This document shows positions 60,801 through 64,000 of a stretch of DNA of 64,000 nucleotides, one piece after another. A model generated the notes under the pieces. The model worked only from the letters and a program-made list of their open reading frames with translations, had not been told where the DNA came from and searched no databases. A program made the position numbers and the translations under genes. The stretch is from Aliterella atlantica CENA595. GTDB lineage: Bacteria; Cyanobacteriota; Cyanobacteriia; Cyanobacteriales; Chroococcidiopsidaceae. The DNA lies in NCBI RefSeq assembly GCF_000952155.1, contig NZ_JYON01000011.1, positions 1-64,000 of the forward strand, read 5' to 3'. How positions within the stretch are numbered: position 1 is the first letter of the stretch; every line of letters starts with the position of its first letter.

Positions 60801-61693
60801 GGGCTGGAGGTAACTATAAGAATAGTATTTTGTTCTTCAAAGCTTTTGCTCAACTACACAGTAGCCAGGGCTTTGATATTGTTTGTACGGGAAGCGGCTT
60901 TACCTTAGAAGCTGATTATCGAGCTTATACATCTGGTAGCACTGTCCATCTGCTGCAACTTAGCGATGAAGAGTTAAGCATAGCTTACTCTGGTGCTGTA
61001 GCACTTGTTTATCCTTCCAAGTATGAAGGTTTTGGCTTGCCTGTACTAGAAGCGATCGCCTGTGGATGTCCTGTCATTACTTGTCCTAACGCCTCTATTC
61101 CTGAAGTTGCAGGAGAAGCAGCCTTATATATTAACGATGAGGATGTAGATGGACTAACAAATGCACTGTGCGACGTGCAAAAGCCAAATATACGTAATTC
61201 ATTGATTGCTGCTGGACTAGAACAAGCTAAAAAGTTCTCATGGTCAAAAATGGCAGAAACAATTATTTATACATTAATTGAGGCTACGCTGCTACCGCTA
61301 AACCTGAGAGATATTAACTTAATTATCTTTCCAGATTGGTCGCAATCAGAAGAAACTCTTTGTTTGGAACTAGAGCAAGTTATTAAAGCGATCGCTACTC
61401 ATCCAGATAGCAGCAAAACTACGCTACTAATTGATAACGGAAATATATCTGAAGAAGAAGCTGCTCTAATTATATCCAGTGTCAGTATGAATCTTCTGAT
61501 GCAAGAAGAATTAGATATCTCTGAAGGACTAGAAATTTCCTTTTTAGGGCAGTTGAGCGAAATCCAGTGGAAAGCTTTGTTACCTTGTATTCAAGCGCGA
61601 ATTGTCTTGGAGAGCGAAAATCAAGAGGCGATCGCAGTAGCAAAAGCAGAAACTATTCCCTACTACCAAGATATTGCAAGCAATCTCAATTAG
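57887..61693 (+). CDS. Fusion protein: methyltransferase, FkbM methyltransferase and glycosyltransferase domains
   Basis: 1268 residues from ATG 57887 (Met4 at 57896 is an alternative). Residues about 20-235 form a class I methyltransferase-like domain (TVLEIGSSSGEGSTEAI, FDLVLIDGSEF). About 236-455 is an FkbM-type methyltransferase (GMTVFDVGANIGNYSLLLSK, FEPASSTFQKL, IDYLKLDVEGAESD). About 460-745 contains an unclassified segment with a possible GT-A-like pattern (VHFLTIVLNGEPFIRYH, WQVDTDELWT). About 775-1150 is a GT4-type glycosyltransferase (YPSKYEGFGLPVLEAIACGCPVI). The last 110 residues recur in cyanobacterial sugar transferases. It probably decorates a glycan or protein. The 5' third is visibly more AT-rich than its surroundings. 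Confidence 0.85.
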   Translation: MLCMNNLDNSELNSLIPAEIKNDEFYIALQKIAEEENIKTVLEIGSSSGEGSTEAIVTGLRQNPHKPILFCMEISKTRFAELENRYTNDSFVKCYNVSSVALEQFPSENEVTKFYNNNQTSLNHYPLDRVLGWLQQDIDYVKSSGVMSNGITKIKQENNINVFDLVLIDGSEFTGIAELNELYGAKIICLDDINTFKNYQNYQKLLVDKNYVLVAQNFFVRNGYSIFKKSSKVEDYYFEYEASEQLLVRKLVQPGMTVFDVGANIGNYSLLLSKLVGISGKVYSFEPASSTFQKLQERIIQSEYNNIHSCQKAVYSENKNLNFNEFPDDYSVWNSIGKPKMANPNGSGDYIPIIKTELVEAITLDSFCQEQNIQKIDYLKLDVEGAESDSLQGAIGLLKAKAISFLQFEISSKMLEGLNREAKSTFDILIENGYECHQILSNGDIGKEVINSDSFYENYIAFPSVPVHFLTIVLNGEPFIRYHVEVFKQLPFKWHWHIVEGVAELRHDTAWSLQLGGRITDELHCNGRSCDGTTEYLDELVKQYPEKITIYRQPQGTFWDGKREMVNAPLSNINEECLLWQVDTDELWTVEQICTARLMFINNPDKTAAFYWCWYFVGKDLIISTRNCYTQNPQQEWLRTWRYKPGSVWVAHEPPGLAEPLPNGQWQDIAAMNPFTHEETEKQGLIFQHFAYVTPEQLRFKEQYYGYKNAVNQWNQLQEQSHFPVLLREYFSWVQDITQVDEASAYGVVPLAQKQDSSEDWRFLQLEELYRQSVQMKKPSPTIIVDGVFFQLYKTGIARVWQSLLQEWVNNGFAKHIVILDRVGTAPPIAGIKYRSVPAYDYGNTDTDREMLQQVCDEEGADLFISSYYTTPLSTPSVFAAYDMIPELIGWDLNHPMWREKHYGIQNAAAYIAISENTARDLVKVFPEIALESVTVAKCGIERKVFSPANSEIINQFKTKYGISKPYFILVGAGGNYKNSILFFKAFAQLHSSQGFDIVCTGSGFTLEADYRAYTSGSTVHLLQLSDEELSIAYSGAVALVYPSKYEGFGLPVLEAIACGCPVITCPNASIPEVAGEAALYINDEDVDGLTNALCDVQKPNIRNSLIAAGLEQAKKFSWSKMAETIIYTLIEATLLPLNLRDINLIIFPDWSQSEETLCLELEQVIKAIATHPDSSKTTLLIDNGNISEEEAALIISSVSMNLLMQEELDISEGLEISFLGQLSEIQWKALLPCIQARIVLESENQEAIAVAKAETIPYYQDIASNLN

Positions 61694-61713
61694 TATCTAG
61701 ATCCACCCAATCC

Positions 61714-61824
61714 GCCCAGAAATTAATTTCTGGGCTAATAGCGAAAGTCTACTGAAGTAGACTAGAGACTAATTATAGTCGGATTTATCTGACTTAAGTT
61801 ATGAGGCTGGGATTTGAATCCCAG
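61714..61824. repeat. Cluster of REP-like palindromes upstream of the transposase
   Basis: A perfect 22-bp palindrome spans 61714-61735; AGTCTACTGAAGTAGACT (8-bp arms) is at 61746-61763; and CTGGGATT-TG-AATCCCAG is at 61807-61824. Such short palindromes flank REP-associated transposase genes. Confidence 0.8.
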
Positions 61825-61867
61825 GCGGACTCAAACCAACTACGTAATTTAATCCACAAGAATTTTT

Positions 61868-62341
61868 ATGGCTCTCTGGCGACTTTACTATCATTTAGTT
61901 TGGGCAACCAAAGAGCGTCAACCTTTAATTACTCCTGACACAGAGCCTAAACTTTATAGTTATCTTATTGGCAAAGCTGATGCCCTCGGCTCTATTATCC
62001 ATGCGATCGGTGGCATAGAAAATCATATCCATCTAGTAGCTTCCATTCCACCTAGTCTTTCTATTGCGGATTTCGTCAAAAATCTCAAGGGTAGTAGCGC
62101 TCATCACTTAAATCATCGCTTGCCTGATTCTTCGCATACGTTTGGCTGGCAGCGCGGATATGGAGTCTTTTCACTTGGGGGCAAACAACTCACTCAGGCT
62201 GTAGACTACGTTAAAAATCAGAAAGCACATCATCTACAAGGAACTACCGTTGCTTCTTTGGAACGAGAGAGCCATGAAGAAGATGCACCGCACTTCCCTA
62301 GAATCGAAGTAGAACATCGGCGTGAATTTGAGGAGCCTTGA
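61868..62341 (+). CDS. REP-associated tyrosine transposase (IS200/IS605-like Y1 family)
   Basis: 157 residues. The metal-binding HxH motif is in IENHIHLVASI near residues 52-62, and the probable catalytic Tyr is in QAVDYVKNQKAHH near residue 116. The first strand, LWRLYYHLVWATKERQPL, is the typical opening of Y1 transposases. It lies between palindromic repeats, as RAYT proteins do, and is not accompanied by tnpB. The C-terminal 15 codons are part of the first copy of a tandemly amplified unit downstream. It may be active, since both motifs are intact. Confidence 0.88.
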   Translation: MALWRLYYHLVWATKERQPLITPDTEPKLYSYLIGKADALGSIIHAIGGIENHIHLVASIPPSLSIADFVKNLKGSSAHHLNHRLPDSSHTFGWQRGYGVFSLGGKQLTQAVDYVKNQKAHHLQGTTVASLERESHEEDAPHFPRIEVEHRREFEEP

Positions 62342-62776
62342 ACTCAAGTTCAGGCTCAAAGCTTAAGCCCGTTGCAACTGGCTGAAAACACTATATAGTC
62401 AGCTTAAGCTGACTTGAGCTATGAGCCTGGAAATTAATTTCCAGGCTAACCGCTTCCCTAGAATCGAGGTAGAACATCGGCGTGATGAGGCTACTGAGTA
62501 GCCTTGTAAAGTTCAGGCTAAAAGCTTAAGTTCGTTGCAACTGGCTAAAAACTCTACCCAGTCAGCTTAAGCTGACTTGAGCTATGAGCCTGGAAATTAA
62601 TTTCCAGGCTACCGCTTCCCCAGAATCGAGGTAGAACATCGGCGTGATGAGACTACTGACTAGCCTTGAACTAAAGTTCAGGCTAAAAGCTTAAGCCCGT
62701 TGCAACGGGCTAAAAACTCTACCCAGTCAGCTTAAGCTAACTTGAGCTATGAGCCTGGAAATTAATTTCCAGGCTA
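62293..62776. repeat. Three tandem ~161-bp units including the transposase 3' end and palindromes
   Basis: Anchor sequence CTTCCC-AGAATCGA occurs at 62293, 62453 and 62615 (steps of 160 and 162 bp). Each unit carries a copy of the last transposase codons (in units 2 and 3 only a non-coding remnant), a perfect 16-bp palindrome (GTCAGCTTAAGCTGAC in units 1 and 2) and a perfect 24-bp palindrome (62424-62447 in unit 1). Unit 3 also holds AGCCCGTTGCAACGGGCT and ends near 62776. Confidence 0.9.
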
Positions 62777-62861
62777 ATTGTACGTTTGTAGTTAGTAGCT
62801 AGATTTGAGTTGAGCAAATTATCGAAGTTGCCCATTTGCTAGTCGGCTTAAGCCAAGAAAC

Positions 62862-64000
62862 TTATTCCTTGGCTGCTTCAACATACCTTTGCCACATCTG
62901 CTGGTATGCCTTCTCCATCTCGCGAGTAAACTGTTTAGCATTCCAAAGTGGTGATGTTTGCCTTGATTGTTGCAGTTTCCAATTAATTTGTTGACGTAAA
63001 GCCGGATCTTTCCCTAAACGTACGCCCCACTCTACATATTCTTCATCTGTCCAAGCAATGCCTTCCGTTACGCCAACATTCATCATAAAAGCGTAACTAT
63101 TACGGGCAGAAAATTGTTGACCAACTCGTGTCACTAGGGGAACACCCATCCAAAGAGTTTCTAGAGTTGTTGTTGCTCCATTGTATGGATAGGTATCAAG
63201 TACCACATCAGCAATATTGAGGTTAGCCCGATGCACTTCTTCTGATGGGGTTCTGGGCAAAAAGCGTAGGCGATCGCAACTTACGCCCACTTCTTCAGCC
63301 ACCTGTTCAAAAAAGGTTCTTGAGGATTCGCGATCGCCTAACCCTTTGATTAAAAGGTAACTATTTGGTACTTCTTTGATAATTCTCATTTGTAGCCGCA
63401 CATTATCTAAGTGACGCTTATAAGCATTTTGAGTTACAAGATAAATGACAGCATCACTGGGAATGTTTAAGCGATCGCGCCGCAGATTAGGCACACCGAC
63501 TTCAAAGCCATCAACTGCTACATAGGTATTAGGCAGCCGCACAATTTTTTCAGTGTAGTAGTCTTGAGCAGAATCAGGCAACACATACGGATCGGCAATA
63601 TAGTAATCGATTGATGGCAAACCTGAAGCATCCCAGCCTAACCAAGTTGCTTGAATTGGAGCAGGTTTTACACTCAAAACTTCACACATCGATGGAAACG
63701 TTAGGCTATCTAGATCAATCAGAATATCAACTTCATCCTCTCTAATCCGCTCTACAACTTCTTCACCTAGCATTTCAAATCTATATGTACGATATGTGTT
63801 ATTAATAAACCATCTTCTCGTAAAGTCATCTGTTGCTGAATAGTTTATAAGATAGGCATAAATTTGAAAATTTTCTCTATCGTGATGTTGAAATATCCAT
63901 CGCGCAAGCCAACCAACTGAATGTATTCGTAAAAAGTGAGAAATATAGCCGATATTCAAAACTTTCTTTGTAGTAACTTTAGTTGGTTTATGTAGTGAAG
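62862..64000 (-). CDS. SPINDLY/OGT-type O-linked glycosyltransferase C-terminal part (5' end outside window)
   Basis: The frame is open from the window edge to the stop at 62862; in-frame codons between 63960 and 64000 encode SLHKPTKVTTKKVLNIGY, so the TTG at 63959 is not the start. About 378 residues are visible. The GT41 catalytic half is present: LNIGYISHFLRIHSVGWLARW, IDLDSLTFPSM, APIQATWLGWDASGLPSIDYYIADPY, LFLPRTP-like RLRFLPRTPSEEV and DTYPYNGATTTLETLWMGVPLVT. Such proteins attach GlcNAc-type sugars to proteins and usually carry N-terminal TPRs, which would lie outside the window. It faces away from the transposase region. Confidence 0.85.
   Translation of the reverse strand, partial: SLHKPTKVTTKKVLNIGYISHFLRIHSVGWLARWIFQHHDRENFQIYAYLINYSATDDFTRRWFINNTYRTYRFEMLGEEVVERIREDEVDILIDLDSLTFPSMCEVLSVKPAPIQATWLGWDASGLPSIDYYIADPYVLPDSAQDYYTEKIVRLPNTYVAVDGFEVGVPNLRRDRLNIPSDAVIYLVTQNAYKRHLDNVRLQMRIIKEVPNSYLLIKGLGDRESSRTFFEQVAEEVGVSCDRLRFLPRTPSEEVHRANLNIADVVLDTYPYNGATTTLETLWMGVPLVTRVGQQFSARNSYAFMMNVGVTEGIAWTDEEYVEWGVRLGKDPALRQQINWKLQQSRQTSPLWNAKQFTREMEKAYQQMWQRYVEAAKE

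Noticed and set aside
1..64000. GCGATCGC (HIP1) sites as regulatory elements
   Set aside because: They occur in most genes and spacers, as expected for a cyanobacterial genome, and mark no particular locus.
1..64000. tRNA or rRNA genes
   Set aside because: I saw no convincing cloverleaf or rRNA-like sequence, but cannot run tRNAscan-SE; that search would settle it.

Overview
The window is chromosomal DNA from a cyanobacterium. The palindrome GCGATCGC (HIP1) recurs through most of the 64 kb. The genes include cyanobacterial families such as a Tab2-like protein, an SLH-OprB iron-type porin, an Slr1339-like protein, DUF3386 and DUF4327 proteins, and the SphR-SphS-SphU phosphate regulators. Heptanucleotide tandem repeats and REP-like palindromes fit a large, repeat-rich genome (Nostocales- or Chroococcidiopsis-like), but the genus cannot be fixed from sequence alone. 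No rRNA, tRNA or CRISPR array was recognised.

Layout. 1-7.1 kb: the C-terminal end of a membrane protein (probably a Ser/Thr kinase), then three membrane-anchored substrate-binding proteins without any permease or ATPase, an MgtC-like protein and an AEC transporter. 7.1-12.9 kb: a Crp/Fnr regulator, an unusual methionine-free protein built from the two non-catalytic domains of arginyl-tRNA synthetase, a small-RNA locus that looks like Yfr2, a HAD phosphatase, a porin and a second Crp/Fnr regulator. 13-16 kb: phoU, sphS and sphR. 16-22.6 kb: two tandem coiled-coil proteins, DUF3386, Nfu, a GH57 glycosidase and an AbrB/PIN toxin-antitoxin pair. 22.6-34.2 kb: a WD40 kinase, a Tab2 homologue, PmbA/TldE, MarC, a solitary PilB/GspE ATPase, a ClC-CBS-USP protein and TldD. 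34-43.7 kb: DUF2079, a MarR-VOC-glutathionyl-hydroquinone reductase cluster, an Slr1339-like protein, twin VWA proteins, an M50-CBS protease and twin Uma2 proteins. 43.8-55.9 kb: a glycosyltransferase, coiled-coil and beta-propeller proteins, an M3 peptidase, a pseudouridine synthase and a PP2C phosphatase/FHA-kinase pair. 56-64 kb: a TPR gene broken by one stop codon, a 1268-residue methyltransferase-glycosyltransferase fusion, a RAYT-like transposase with amplified palindromes, and a SPINDLY/OGT-type protein cut by the right edge.

Themes. Phosphate and nutrient sensing (SphRS-PhoU, a PstS-like protein, a possible Pho box) and Ser/Thr phosphorylation (three kinases, one PP2C) dominate the signalling genes. 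The most striking non-coding structure is a dispersed family of ACTGGTC heptamer arrays, up to 17 perfect copies. They occur in larger composite units and repeatedly touch or supply the stop codons of neighbouring genes. A second heptamer (CGAATTA) has expanded inside the phosphatase coding sequence, where copy-number change would alter the frame. The candidate Yfr2 RNA carries the exact complement of most of the Yfr1 conserved motif, and the porin leader 2.8 kb away carries a shorter version of the same complement.
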